Positions 1-6,684 of a DNA stretch of 9,944 bases are shown piece after piece. The stretch is from Actinomycetota bacterium (GTDB taxonomy: Bacteria > Actinomycetota > Thermoleophilia > UBA2241). The notes under the pieces were generated by a model. It was not told the origin of the DNA, did not search any database, and saw only the letters and a program-made list of their open reading frames with translations. The stretch lies in the NCBI GenBank assembly GCA_003157715.1, contig PMKK01000350.1:1-9944 (forward strand). Direction: 5' to 3'. The position numbers and the translations under genes were made by a program. Numbering within the stretch: position 1 is the first letter of the stretch; every line of letters starts with the position of its first letter.

Positions 1-216
1 TCGAGCATGGTGACCGAGATGGTCATGGGCAAGACGCTCGACGAGGCCGCCGAGATCTCCAACCGGGCCGTCGCCGAGGCGCTCGGCGGGCTGCCCGCCC
101 AGAAGATGCACTGTTCGAACCTCGCCGCCGACGCGCTGCACCTCGCCATCGAGGATTACCTCACCAAGGCGGGCCGCGCCGGAGACGTCGCGAAGGTGCT
201 CGGAAAAAAAGCGTAG
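1..216 (+). CDS. IscU/NifU-type Fe-S cluster scaffold protein, C-terminal part (5' truncated)
   Basis: The frame is open from base 1, so this is the 3' end of a gene that starts outside the window; internal Met codons at 7 and 19 are not credible starts. The visible 71 residues match the C-terminal half of the IscU/NifU N-terminal scaffold domain: GKTLDEA, then GGLPAQKMHCSNLAADAL with the third conserved cluster-ligand Cys (HCS), then a final helix AIEDYLTKAG. Family knowledge: these proteins assemble [2Fe-2S]/[4Fe-4S] clusters on three Cys using sulfur from a cysteine desulfurase. The frame stops at TAG 214-216, immediately after an A7 tract (204-210), and the PP-loop of MnmA begins 11 bases after that stop in the -1 frame. 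The gene may therefore encode either a free scaffold or, after frameshifting, the N-terminal domain of a scaffold-MnmA fusion. The family call is firm; the choice between IscU and NifU naming is not. Confidence 0.88.
   Translation, partial: SSMVTEMVMGKTLDEAAEISNRAVAEALGGLPAQKMHCSNLAADALHLAIEDYLTKAGRAGDVAKVLGKKA
204..210 (+). other. Candidate -1 ribosomal slippery heptamer A_AAA_AAA
   Basis: Seven consecutive A residues, rare in this GC-rich window, sit in the scaffold frame exactly as A|AAA|AAA, the X_XXY_YYZ format used by bacterial -1 frameshift sites such as dnaX. Slipping back one base gives codons AAA AAA AGC GTA GTC GTC GGC, which is the MnmA frame just ahead of SGGVDS; the zero frame ends at TAG 214-216. 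A Shine-Dalgarno-like AAGGTG lies at 193-198, and a GC-rich stem can form between GGCGGC (231-236) and GCCGCC (252-257). That stem is farther downstream than the usual 5-9 nt. The same tract could also be a transcriptional slippage site or a sequencing indel. Confidence 0.5.
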
Positions 217-1337
217 TCGTCGGCCTGAGCGGCGGCGTCGACAGCGCCGTAGCCGCCCTCGCCTTACGCGAGGCCGGCTACCAGGTGCGGGCCGCCACCC
301 TGAAGCTCTGGCCCGGAGACGACGAGCGCAGCTGCTGTTCGCCGGCCGCCGTGGCGCGGGCCCGCGACAGCGCGCACGCCATCGGCAGCCCGCACTTCAG
401 CGTGAACGACGAGCCGCGCTTCGAGGCCGAGGTCGTGGCGCCGTTCGTCGGCGCGTACCTGGCCGGCGAGACGCCGAATCCCTGCATCTCCTGCAACCCC
501 GGTCGTCTGCGGCGGCTTGTCGCGCTGGCCGACCACTTCGGCGCGGCCTGGGTGGCCACCGGGCACTATGCGCGCGTGGTGCGCGTGGCCGGCGAAGCGC
601 GCATCGCGCGCGGCCGCGACCGCGACAAGGACCAGTCGTACATGCTCTGGCAAGTGCCCCCGGAGACTCTGGAGCGTCTCCTGCTGCCGCTGGGCGAGCT
701 CACCAAGCCCGCCGTGCGGGCGCGGGCGCGCCGCGCCGGACTGCCCCCGGCCGACCAGGCCGAAAGTCAGGACGTCTGCTTCGCGCCCGGCGATCACCGT
801 GAGTTCCTGGCGGCGCGCGGTGCTCCCAGGCAGGCGGGTGAGATAGTCGACGGCGCCGGGCGCGTGCTCGGCACTCACGACGGCTGGTGGCGCTTCACCG
901 TGGGGCAGCGGCGAGGGCTCGGCCTGAGCGCCGCCAAGCCGCTGTATGTGCTGGCCATCGAGCCGCGCCGCGGTCGTATAGTGGTCGGGCCTGCCGAGCA
1001 ACTCGTCGTGTCGGCCGTGGAGGTCCGCGAGCTCGTCGATCGCGGCCTCGGCGACGGCGACGGCCTCGTCGCCCAGCTGCGCTACAAGGCCGCTCCGGTC
1101 GCCGTCGCCCGCCTGCGCAGACTGCCGGGCGATCGCGCCCGTATCGAGCTCGCCGAGCCGTTCTGCGGATCGGCTCCGGGACAGTCGGCGGTGCTGTACA
1201 GAGACGACGTCGTGGTAGGCGGCGGCATTATCGCGAAGGCCGGCTCGGGACGTTCACCGAGCCGGTGCCGGTGTGATAGGGTTTCCGCGCCAAGACCGAG
1301 GCCAAAGCGCGGCGATGGAGGCGACGTCGATGACTGA
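210..1337 (+). CDS. mnmA: tRNA-specific 2-thiouridylase MnmA, with no canonical start before its PP-loop
   Basis: MnmA activates U34 of tRNA Lys/Glu/Gln with ATP and inserts sulfur to make 2-thiouridine. Visible motifs: PP-loop SGGVDS (228-245), NPCISCN with Cys at 483 and 492, GHYARV, DKDQSYML, SQDVCF with the second catalytic Cys at 777, GQRRGLGLS, and the terminal PGQSAVLYRDD..VVGGGII. E. coli MnmA has NPDxxC where this one has NPCxxC, so three Cys are available (CxxC plus distal C). No ATG, GTG or TTG occurs in this frame from base 3 to 284; the first, GTG 285, lies beyond the PP-loop. I set the start at the first codon after a hypothetical -1 slip (AGC 210), giving 375 residues, a normal family length. 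Past GGGIIA there is a 33-residue Arg/Pro-rich tail that overlaps the next gene by 8 nt. The product call is firm; the 5' boundary is not. Confidence 0.9.
   Translation, partial: SVVVGLSGGVDSAVAALALREAGYQVRAATLKLWPGDDERSCCSPAAVARARDSAHAIGSPHFSVNDEPRFEAEVVAPFVGAYLAGETPNPCISCNPGRLRRLVALADHFGAAWVATGHYARVVRVAGEARIARGRDRDKDQSYMLWQVPPETLERLLLPLGELTKPAVRARARRAGLPPADQAESQDVCFAPGDHREFLAARGAPRQAGEIVDGAGRVLGTHDGWWRFTVGQRRGLGLSAAKPLYVLAIEPRRGRIVVGPAEQLVVSAVEVRELVDRGLGDGDGLVAQLRYKAAPVAVARLRRLPGDRARIELAEPFCGSAPGQSAVLYRDDVVVGGGIIAKAGSGRSPSRCRCDRVSAPRPRPKRGDGGDVDD
1253..1282 (+). promoter_or_regulatory. Candidate sigma-70-type promoter inside the 3' end of mnmA
   Basis: TTCACC (1253-1258) and TAGGGT (1277-1282) are separated by 18 nt. 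TAGGGT fits the TANNNT -10 pattern of actinobacterial primary sigma factors, and TTCACC differs by one base from TTGACC. The site lies 48 nt upstream of the ATG of the DUF948 gene, which has its own GGAGG ribosome binding site (1317-1321). It falls within codons for the non-conserved MnmA tail. This is a pattern match only. Confidence 0.35.
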
Positions 1338-1944
1338 TTCAGTGTGGATCGTGGGTGCCAGCACGCCCTCGATGGCGTTGCGCTATGCCGCGGCGTTCTT
1401 CCTCGTGGTGGTCGGTATCGGGCTGATCTACGCGCTTCTGCGGCTGGGAGGCACGTTACGGTCCGCCGAAAAGCTTCTGACCGACGTCGACACCGAGGTC
1501 GTGCCTCTCTTGAAGCAGGCCACCGAGACCCTCGACGGAGTCAATACCGAGCTCGACAAGGTCGATGTGGTCATGTCGAGCGTGGTCGACGCTACCGAGA
1601 AGGTCGACCAGACGACGCGTATCGTCGAGTCGGCGATCACCGTGCCGGCCAAGAAAGCCGCCGCCTTCGGCGCCGGCGTCTCGCAGGCCGTTTCCAGCTT
1701 CTTCAATCGCGGCACCGAGCCGCCCGAGCCCGACGCCGGCGGCGGTTCGCCGAGCGGCGCCTCCTGGAGCCCGCCCGCGGGCTTCGGCCCCGAAGCGGCG
1801 CGTCCCGCGCCCGATGCGACCGTCCCGCCCTCCGCGGAGCCGGCGGCCGGCGGCGTGAGCGAAGCTTCGCCGGTGACCGGTTCGCCGGGCGAGGCCGCAG
1901 CGGCAGATCCGGTGTCCGGCGCGAATGAGGTGAGCGGCGGGTGA
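1330..1944 (+). CDS. DUF948-family single-pass membrane protein
   Basis: A 204-residue protein. The ATG at 1330 is chosen over GTG 1273 and ATG 1315 because GGAGG (1317-1321) sits 8 nt ahead of it. A hydrophobic segment at about residues 19-37 (YAAAFFLVVVGIGLIYALL) is followed by a predicted helical, heptad-like region (about 43-105) with repeated polar spacing such as LLTDVDTEVVPLLKQ. It ends in an Ala/Gly/Pro/Glu-rich low-complexity tail (about 125-204). This layout is that of DUF948 (YtxG-like) proteins, whose biochemical role is not established. Its position, followed by a small membrane protein and then alaS and ruvX, is the arrangement known from Streptomyces and other actinobacteria. 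It overlaps the MnmA frame by 8 nt and shares a GTGA stop/start overlap with the next gene, suggesting coupled translation. Confidence 0.8.
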   Translation: MTDSVWIVGASTPSMALRYAAAFFLVVVGIGLIYALLRLGGTLRSAEKLLTDVDTEVVPLLKQATETLDGVNTELDKVDVVMSSVVDATEKVDQTTRIVESAITVPAKKAAAFGAGVSQAVSSFFNRGTEPPEPDAGGGSPSGASWSPPAGFGPEAARPAPDATVPPSAEPAAGGVSEASPVTGSPGEAAAADPVSGANEVSGG

Positions 1945-2210
1945 GACTCTGGGGAACCATCATCTTCGGCAGTGTGCTTGCCGGGACGGGTGTCGCCTAC
2001 TATGTGCGCGAACGCAGTGAGTCCACCGGCCAGGGCTACGTCGAGGTGCTGCTGCAGCTGCCGTCCGAGGCGCTGCGCGGCTACGGCGAGGCCCGCCGGC
2101 GGGCCCGGCTGGCTCTCGACGACGGCCTGCGGGCCGCCCGCTCGCGCGAGCGCCAGGTCGACCACGCGCTCGTGGCCGCGGGGCGGCCCAGCGACGACCC
2201 GATCGTCTAG
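1941..2210 (+). CDS. Small membrane-anchored protein of the DUF948-alaS cluster
   Basis: An 89-residue product starting at GTG 1941, which overlaps the DUF948 stop as GTGA; an AGGTGA-like ribosome binding site lies about 10 nt upstream. Residues 3-22 (LWGTIIFGSVLAGTGVAYYV) form one hydrophobic segment. They are followed by a Gly/Gln linker and a highly charged helix rich in Arg and Glu (about 40-78), ending in a sequence like ALDDGLRAARSRERQVDHAL. In Streptomyces the gene after DUF948 encodes a small TM protein (DUF6167) with a similar C-terminal helix rich in Arg, Glu and Ala. I infer this is the positional counterpart; homology cannot be proven by eye. A YtxH-like small membrane protein is the alternative. 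Function unknown. Confidence 0.7.
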   Translation: MRLWGTIIFGSVLAGTGVAYYVRERSESTGQGYVEVLLQLPSEALRGYGEARRRARLALDDGLRAARSRERQVDHALVAAGRPSDDPIV

Positions 2211-2222
2211 ACGAGGTTGCTG

Positions 2223-2615
2223 ATGGCGGACACCATACGTCTCGAAGTGACGGCCTCCGCGGCGGCGCTTCCGGTCGTGCGCCTGGTGCTGGGCGGTGTG
2301 GCCGCGCGCGTCGACCTGTCGCTCGACGAGATCGAAGATCTGTACGTGGCCGTCGAGGCGCTGCTCTCGGCCGCCGGGGGCGCCGGCGAAGGACCCCGCC
2401 ACGAGCTGGTCATCGAGCTCGACGACGACGGCGTGACCGTGAACGCCGGTCCTTTCCACACGCCGGCGCTCAGGTCGCGCCTCACGGGTGCGCAACCGTC
2501 CGGCAAGTACGATCTGCAGACCGTGCTGCGCGGGGTCGTACAGTCGGTCGAAGTCTGCGCGGCGCCCGACGATTGCTACCGCGTGGTGTTCGCCAAGCGG
2601 CGCGGCAGCGCCTGA
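2223..2615 (+). CDS. Degenerate RsbW-like (GHKL-fold) putative anti-sigma factor
   Basis: A 130-residue protein. ATG 2223 is preferred to TTG 2217 because GAGG (2213-2216) is 6 nt upstream of it. The N-terminal third, a beta strand then PVVRLVLGGVAAR and LSLDEIEDLYVAVEALL, resembles the opening helices of HATPase_c_2 anti-sigma regulators (RsbW/SpoIIAB type). The C-terminal stretch YDLQTVLRGVVQSVEV resembles the last helix and strand of that fold. The N-box Asn expected after VEA is absent (VEALLSAAGG), and no DxGxG motif is visible where the G1 box should be (NAGPF). It may therefore bind a sigma factor without being a kinase. It sits 7 nt ahead of a SigB/SigF-type sigma gene, the usual pairing, which is the strongest reason for the role. 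Fold assignment is by pattern only. Confidence 0.6.
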   Translation: MADTIRLEVTASAAALPVVRLVLGGVAARVDLSLDEIEDLYVAVEALLSAAGGAGEGPRHELVIELDDDGVTVNAGPFHTPALRSRLTGAQPSGKYDLQTVLRGVVQSVEVCAAPDDCYRVVFAKRRGSA

Positions 2616-2622
2616 GGTCCGC

Positions 2623-3591
2623 ATGTCTGACGCCGACATCACTCACCGGCACGGCGACGGGGCCGCCGGAACGCCCGACCGACAGCCGGTGGGGCACGAC
2701 GCGGGCCCACCGAGTGCCGGCGACGACGAGTCCCCGGCCGGCGAGCCCGTGGCTGCCGACCAAAGCCAGACCGCAGCCGGGCCCGCGGACGACGACGACC
2801 TGATCGTGCGCGTCGTGCCGCCGACCAGCCGTGGCAAGGACGAGTCCGAGAAGCTCGACCAGTTCCTGCTGCGGCGCTATCACCTGCACGGCGACCGTCA
2901 CGCGCGCGACCAGCTCATCACCATGTACCTGCCCCTGGTGCGCTCGCTGGCGCGCCGGTATTCGTCACGCGGCGAGCATTTCGACGACCTGGTACAGGTC
3001 GGATCGATCGGCCTGATCAAAGCCATCGACCGGTTCGACCTCACGCGCGGCGTCGAGCTCACGACCTACGCCACGCCCAATATCATCGGCGAGATCAAAC
3101 GCTACTTCCGCGACAAGGGCTGGTCGGTGCGCGTGCCGCGCGGCCTGCAGGAGCTGAACATCCGTCTGAACAAGGTGATCGACGAGCTCGTTCCCAAGCT
3201 GCAGCGCTCGCCGACCATCAACGAGATCGCCGAAGCGGCGGGGGCGACGCCCGAAGAAGTGCTCGAGGCGCTCGAAACGAGCCAGGCCTACAACTCGGTC
3301 TCGCTGCAAGCCGCGCCCAACGGTGAATCGGGCGACGACGAGACCGGCCTGATCGACTACATGGGGACCGAAGAAGCGGCCTACGACACCATGGAGGACC
3401 GCACCATGCTGGCCCCGGGTTTCGCCAAGCTCGACGCCCGCGAGCGGTACATCCTTCATCTGCGTTTCTTCGAGGGCCTCACGCAGTCGCAGATCGCCGC
3501 GCGCGTCGGCATTTCGCAGATGCATGTGTCACGGCTCATCCGCCGGGCGCTCGAGAAGCTGCGGGCGAACATCGGCGAGGGTGCGCTGTGA
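2623..3591 (+). CDS. SigB/SigF/SigG-family RNA polymerase sigma factor
   Basis: A group 3 sigma factor of 322 residues. ATG 2623 follows GAGG (2614-2617) by 5 nt and lies 7 nt after the RsbW-like stop. Residues 1-75 are an acidic, His/Gly/Pro-rich, probably disordered extension. Region 2 spans about 80-165, with DDLVQVGSIGLIKAIDRFD (121-139) and the -10-recognising TTYATPNIIGEIKRYFRD (147-164). Region 3 follows (about 168-225; VPRGLQELN, SPTINEIAEAAG). Region 4 is about 262-317, with the -35-recognising helix-turn-helix LTQSQIAARVGISQMHVSRL (286-305). All core regions are present, so it should be functional and direct RNA polymerase to stress or developmental promoters as this family does. 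No GTTT-N13/15-GGGTA SigB-type promoter was noticed upstream, and no anti-anti-sigma gene is beside it. The exact name (SigB or SigF) cannot be decided. Confidence 0.93.
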   Translation: MSDADITHRHGDGAAGTPDRQPVGHDAGPPSAGDDESPAGEPVAADQSQTAAGPADDDDLIVRVVPPTSRGKDESEKLDQFLLRRYHLHGDRHARDQLITMYLPLVRSLARRYSSRGEHFDDLVQVGSIGLIKAIDRFDLTRGVELTTYATPNIIGEIKRYFRDKGWSVRVPRGLQELNIRLNKVIDELVPKLQRSPTINEIAEAAGATPEEVLEALETSQAYNSVSLQAAPNGESGDDETGLIDYMGTEEAAYDTMEDRTMLAPGFAKLDARERYILHLRFFEGLTQSQIAARVGISQMHVSRLIRRALEKLRANIGEGAL

Positions 3592-3634
3592 CGCTCCGCC
3601 TCTGACCGGTAGAGATCGCGACGACGAGGTACGT

Positions 3635-6283
3635 ATGACCTTGCAAGGCAATGGCCCGGCGCTGTCGTCGGCGGCGATCCGCCGTGCGTTCAGCGAGTTC
3701 TTCGAGGCGCGGGGCCATCTGGCGCCGCCGGCGGCTTCGCTCGTGCCCGCCGGCGACCCGAGCGTGCTGTTCACGACGGCCGGCATGCAGCAGTTCAAAC
3801 CCTACTACCTCGGCGTCGACACGCCGCCGGCCCCCCGTCTGACGACGTGCCAGCGCTGCTTTCGCACCTCGGACATCGAGAACGTCGGGCACACGGCTCG
3901 CCACGAGACTTTCTTCGAGATGCTCGGCAACTTCTCGATCGGCGACTACTTCAAGCGCGAGGCGATCGCCTGGGCGCTCGAGTTCTCAGATGAGCTCGGT
4001 ATCGACAGGGCACGGGTCAAGGTCAGCGTGTTCGGGGGCGACGACCAGGTGCCGGTCGACGACGAGGCGATCGCCATCTGGAAGACGCACGGCTTCTCAG
4101 ACGACGACATCGTGCGCCTCGGGCGAAGCGACAACTTCTGGGGACCGGCGGGCGCCACGGGGCCGTGCGGGCCCTGCTCCGAGCTGTACTACGACATGGG
4201 CGCCGAGTTCGGCTGCGGCCGTCCCGACTGCGGCCCGGGCTGCGAGTGCGACCGCTGGATGGAGTACTGGAACCTGGTCTTCGTGCAGTACGAGATGGAC
4301 GAGCACGGCGGACTGTCGCCGCTGGCCGCCCAGAGCATCGACACCGGCATGGGTCTCGAACGCGTGAGCGCCATCCATCAGCGTGTCACCACGATCTTCG
4401 AGACCGACGCGTTCCGGCCGGTGATCGAGCTCGGCGAGCAGCTCTCCGGCCAGACCTACGGCTCGAGCGAGGCCGTGACCCGTGCCCTTCGCGTCATGGC
4501 CGACCACGCTCGCGGGATCGCCTTTCTCATCATGGACGGCGTTCTGCCGGGTAACGAGGGGCGCGACTACGTGCTGCGACGCATCATTCGCCGCGCCGTC
4601 CAGCAGGGCGTCTCGATCGGCCTCGACGAGCCGTTTCTCGCCCGCCTCTGCGAGCGTGTCGTCGAGACCATGGGCGGGGCGTACGCGCCGCTGCTGGCGA
4701 GCCGCGACACGATCGTCGAGATCACAGGCCAGGAAGAAGCGCGCTTCACTCACACGCTGGCTCAGGGCATGGACATCCTCGACGAGGCGCTGCGGCGCGC
4801 CCGAGATTCGGGTTCCGAGCTGCCGCCCGCGGTCGCCTTCGAGCTGCACGACACCTACGGCTTTCCCTTCGACCTCACCCGCGAGATCGTCCAGGACCGG
4901 GGAATGAGTGTCGACGAGGAGGGCTTCGAGCGCCTCATGGCCGAGCAGCGCGAGCGGGCTCGCAAGGCGCAGCGCGCGGGCGAGACCGGACCGGGCGAGC
5001 TCGAGACCTTCCAGCGCGACAGCGCCGATCTGCCGGCGACCTTCGTGGGCTACGAGCGCCTCGAAGTCCACAGCATGGTGCGGGCCGCGCGTGTCCTGGC
5101 CGACGGCCGGGTGGCGCTCAAACTCGAGGAGTCGCCGTTCTATGCCGAAGGCGGCGGTCAGGTCGCCGATTCCGGCTGGATCCACACCGACTCGGGCAAG
5201 CTCGACGTGGTCGACGTGCTGCGCTTCCAGAACGACCAGGTCATCGTCGGCCGCCTCTCCTCCGGCAGCGTCGTCGCCGGCGAGCGCGCCAAAGCCATGG
5301 TCAACGCCGTGCGGCGCCACCAGACGGCCTGTAACCACACCGCCACCCACCTGCTTCACAACGCCCTGCGGATCGTGCTCGGCGACGACGTGCGCCAGGC
5401 GGGCTCGCTCGTGACCCCAGACAGGCTGCGCTTCGACTACAAGACGCGGCGCGCGCCGACGCCGGCCGAGCTGCGCCAGATCGAGGACCTTGCCAACCGA
5501 CGGATCGTCGAAAACCATCCGGTGCGGCCCTTCGTCACCACCCGTGACTATGCCGCCGAGATCGGCGCGCTGGCCTTCTTCGAGGAGAAGTACGGCGAAT
5601 TCGTCCGAGTGCTCGAGATCGACGAGTTCAGTCGCGAGCTGTGCGGCGGCACGCACGTCTCGTCGACCTCCCAGATCGGCCTGTGCAAGATCACCGCCAG
5701 CACGTCGGTGGGCGCCAACACGCGGCGCATCGAGGCGATCACGTCGGCCGCCGCGATCGAGTATTTTCGCGGCGTCGAGGCGCGCGAGCAGCAGCTGGCC
5801 GACGAGCTCGGCGTGGCGGCCGACCGCGTCCCCGACGCGGTGCGCCGGCGTCTGGCCGAGACCGACGAGCTGCGGCGGGCGGCCCGCGCCGCCGAACGCG
5901 GCGTGCGTCATGGGCGTGTCGACGAGCTGCTGGCCGCGGCTCACGCGGTGGGCGGCGCGGCGCTGGTCGCCGGCGTGGTCGACGTGCAGAGGCCCGACGA
6001 GCTGCTCGCTCTGGCCGACGAGATCCGTGCCCGGCGGCCGGACGCCGGCGTGGCTCTGATCGCCGCCGTCGACGGCCGTGTCGCGGTGCTCGTCGCGGCG
6101 ACTGACGCTCTGGTGGGTCGCGGGCTGCGCGCCAACGACATACTGGCCGCCATGATGCCGGCCATCGAGGGGCGCGGCGGCGGCAAGCCGACGCTCGCTC
6201 GCGGCGGCGGCGCCAACGTCGCCGGCATGGCCGCGGCACTCGAGGCGGGCGTCGCCCGGGCTCGGGAGCTCCTCGGGGACTGA
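3635..6283 (+). CDS. alaS: Alanine--tRNA ligase (alanyl-tRNA synthetase)
   Basis: Class II synthetase charging tRNA-Ala in the cytoplasm. ATG 3635 has GAGG (3626-3629) 5 nt upstream and gives 882 residues, the normal bacterial length. In order: the catalytic domain with TTAGMQQFKPYYLG, RCFRTSDIENVGHTARHETF and MLGNFSIGDYFK; the Cys-rich segment CGRPDCGPGCECDRW before the EYWNLVF strand; DTGMGLERV; the tRNA-recognition helices; the editing domain with HxxxH at 568-572 and CGGTH at 670-674 (Zn ligands); then a C-Ala oligomerisation domain ending in a Gly-rich GGGKPTLARGGGAN. All catalytic and editing residues I looked for are present. It lies 43 nt after the sigma gene, too short for a T-box leader, and the next start is 2 nt after its stop. 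A longer in-frame extension back to 3524 would overlap the sigma gene and is not supported. Confidence 0.98.
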   Translation: MTLQGNGPALSSAAIRRAFSEFFEARGHLAPPAASLVPAGDPSVLFTTAGMQQFKPYYLGVDTPPAPRLTTCQRCFRTSDIENVGHTARHETFFEMLGNFSIGDYFKREAIAWALEFSDELGIDRARVKVSVFGGDDQVPVDDEAIAIWKTHGFSDDDIVRLGRSDNFWGPAGATGPCGPCSELYYDMGAEFGCGRPDCGPGCECDRWMEYWNLVFVQYEMDEHGGLSPLAAQSIDTGMGLERVSAIHQRVTTIFETDAFRPVIELGEQLSGQTYGSSEAVTRALRVMADHARGIAFLIMDGVLPGNEGRDYVLRRIIRRAVQQGVSIGLDEPFLARLCERVVETMGGAYAPLLASRDTIVEITGQEEARFTHTLAQGMDILDEALRRARDSGSELPPAVAFELHDTYGFPFDLTREIVQDRGMSVDEEGFERLMAEQRERARKAQRAGETGPGELETFQRDSADLPATFVGYERLEVHSMVRAARVLADGRVALKLEESPFYAEGGGQVADSGWIHTDSGKLDVVDVLRFQNDQVIVGRLSSGSVVAGERAKAMVNAVRRHQTACNHTATHLLHNALRIVLGDDVRQAGSLVTPDRLRFDYKTRRAPTPAELRQIEDLANRRIVENHPVRPFVTTRDYAAEIGALAFFEEKYGEFVRVLEIDEFSRELCGGTHVSSTSQIGLCKITASTSVGANTRRIEAITSAAAIEYFRGVEAREQQLADELGVAADRVPDAVRRRLAETDELRRAARAAERGVRHGRVDELLAAAHAVGGAALVAGVVDVQRPDELLALADEIRARRPDAGVALIAAVDGRVAVLVAATDALVGRGLRANDILAAMMPAIEGRGGGKPTLARGGGANVAGMAAALEAGVARARELLGD

Positions 6284-6285
6284 CG

Positions 6286-6684
6286 GTGCGGCTGCTGGCG
6301 CTCGACTACGGCGCCGTCCGCACGGGAGTCGCCATCTCCGACGAGACCGCGACGATCGCGCGACCCTTCGGCGTCGTCGAGCGCGCCGGGACGGCGCCGG
6401 GGCTCGCGGCGCTGTGCGAGATGGTGACGGCCGAGAAGGTGTCGCGAGTGGTGGTGGGGCTGCCGGTCTCGCTCGACGGGGGCGAGCACGGTCAGGCGCG
6501 CGACGTGCGCTCGTTCGTGGCCCGGCTGCGGAAGACGATCGACGTGCCGGTCGTGCTGTACGACGAGCGTTTCACGACGTCGATCGCCCAGCGGCGAGGG
6601 GGAGTGGGCGCGCTCGATGCCAGAGCGGCGGCGCAGATACTCGAGGACTATCTGAGCACGGCTGAGTTCCGGCGCCGGCCCTGA
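6286..6684 (+). CDS. ruvX: Putative pre-16S rRNA nuclease / Holliday junction resolvase-like RuvX (YqgF)
   Basis: A 132-residue RNase H-fold protein of the YqgF family, implicated in 16S rRNA 5' end processing. The GTG 6286 start lies 2 nt after the alaS stop, with GGGG at 6275-6278 as a likely ribosome binding site within alaS. Motifs: LALDYGAVRTGVAISDE carrying catalytic Asp7, VVVGLPVSLDG, YDERFTT with Glu94, and DARAAAQILEDYL with Asp111. All three acidic residues are kept. It is slightly short because the C-terminus ends soon after the last helix. The alaS-ruvX pairing is widely conserved in actinobacteria, and the near-zero spacing implies co-translation. Confidence 0.95.
   Translation: MRLLALDYGAVRTGVAISDETATIARPFGVVERAGTAPGLAALCEMVTAEKVSRVVVGLPVSLDGGEHGQARDVRSFVARLRKTIDVPVVLYDERFTTSIAQRRGGVGALDARAAAQILEDYLSTAEFRRRP

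Noticed and set aside
285..1337. MnmA starting at GTG 285
   Set aside because: This start would delete the SGGVDS PP-loop that is clearly encoded just upstream in the same frame, giving an inactive enzyme.
2488..2622. Upstream extension of the sigma factor frame into the RsbW-like gene
   Set aside because: It overlaps another coding frame and bypasses a well-placed GAGG before ATG 2623.
1428..2642. 404-residue minus-strand open frame across the DUF948, small membrane protein and RsbW-like genes
   Set aside because: GC-rich codon bias leaves antisense frames open; the translation is His/Arg/Gly-rich without any domain, while the + strand genes have ribosome binding sites and recognisable folds.
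3592..3634. T-box or other leader regulating alaS
   Set aside because: Only 43 nt separate the sigma stop from the alaS start, with no stem or terminator pattern; too short for a T-box.
4097..5944. 615-residue minus-strand open frame opposite alaS
   Set aside because: It lies wholly within a textbook AlaRS with all catalytic and editing motifs; its length follows from third-position GC bias, and no motif was recognised.
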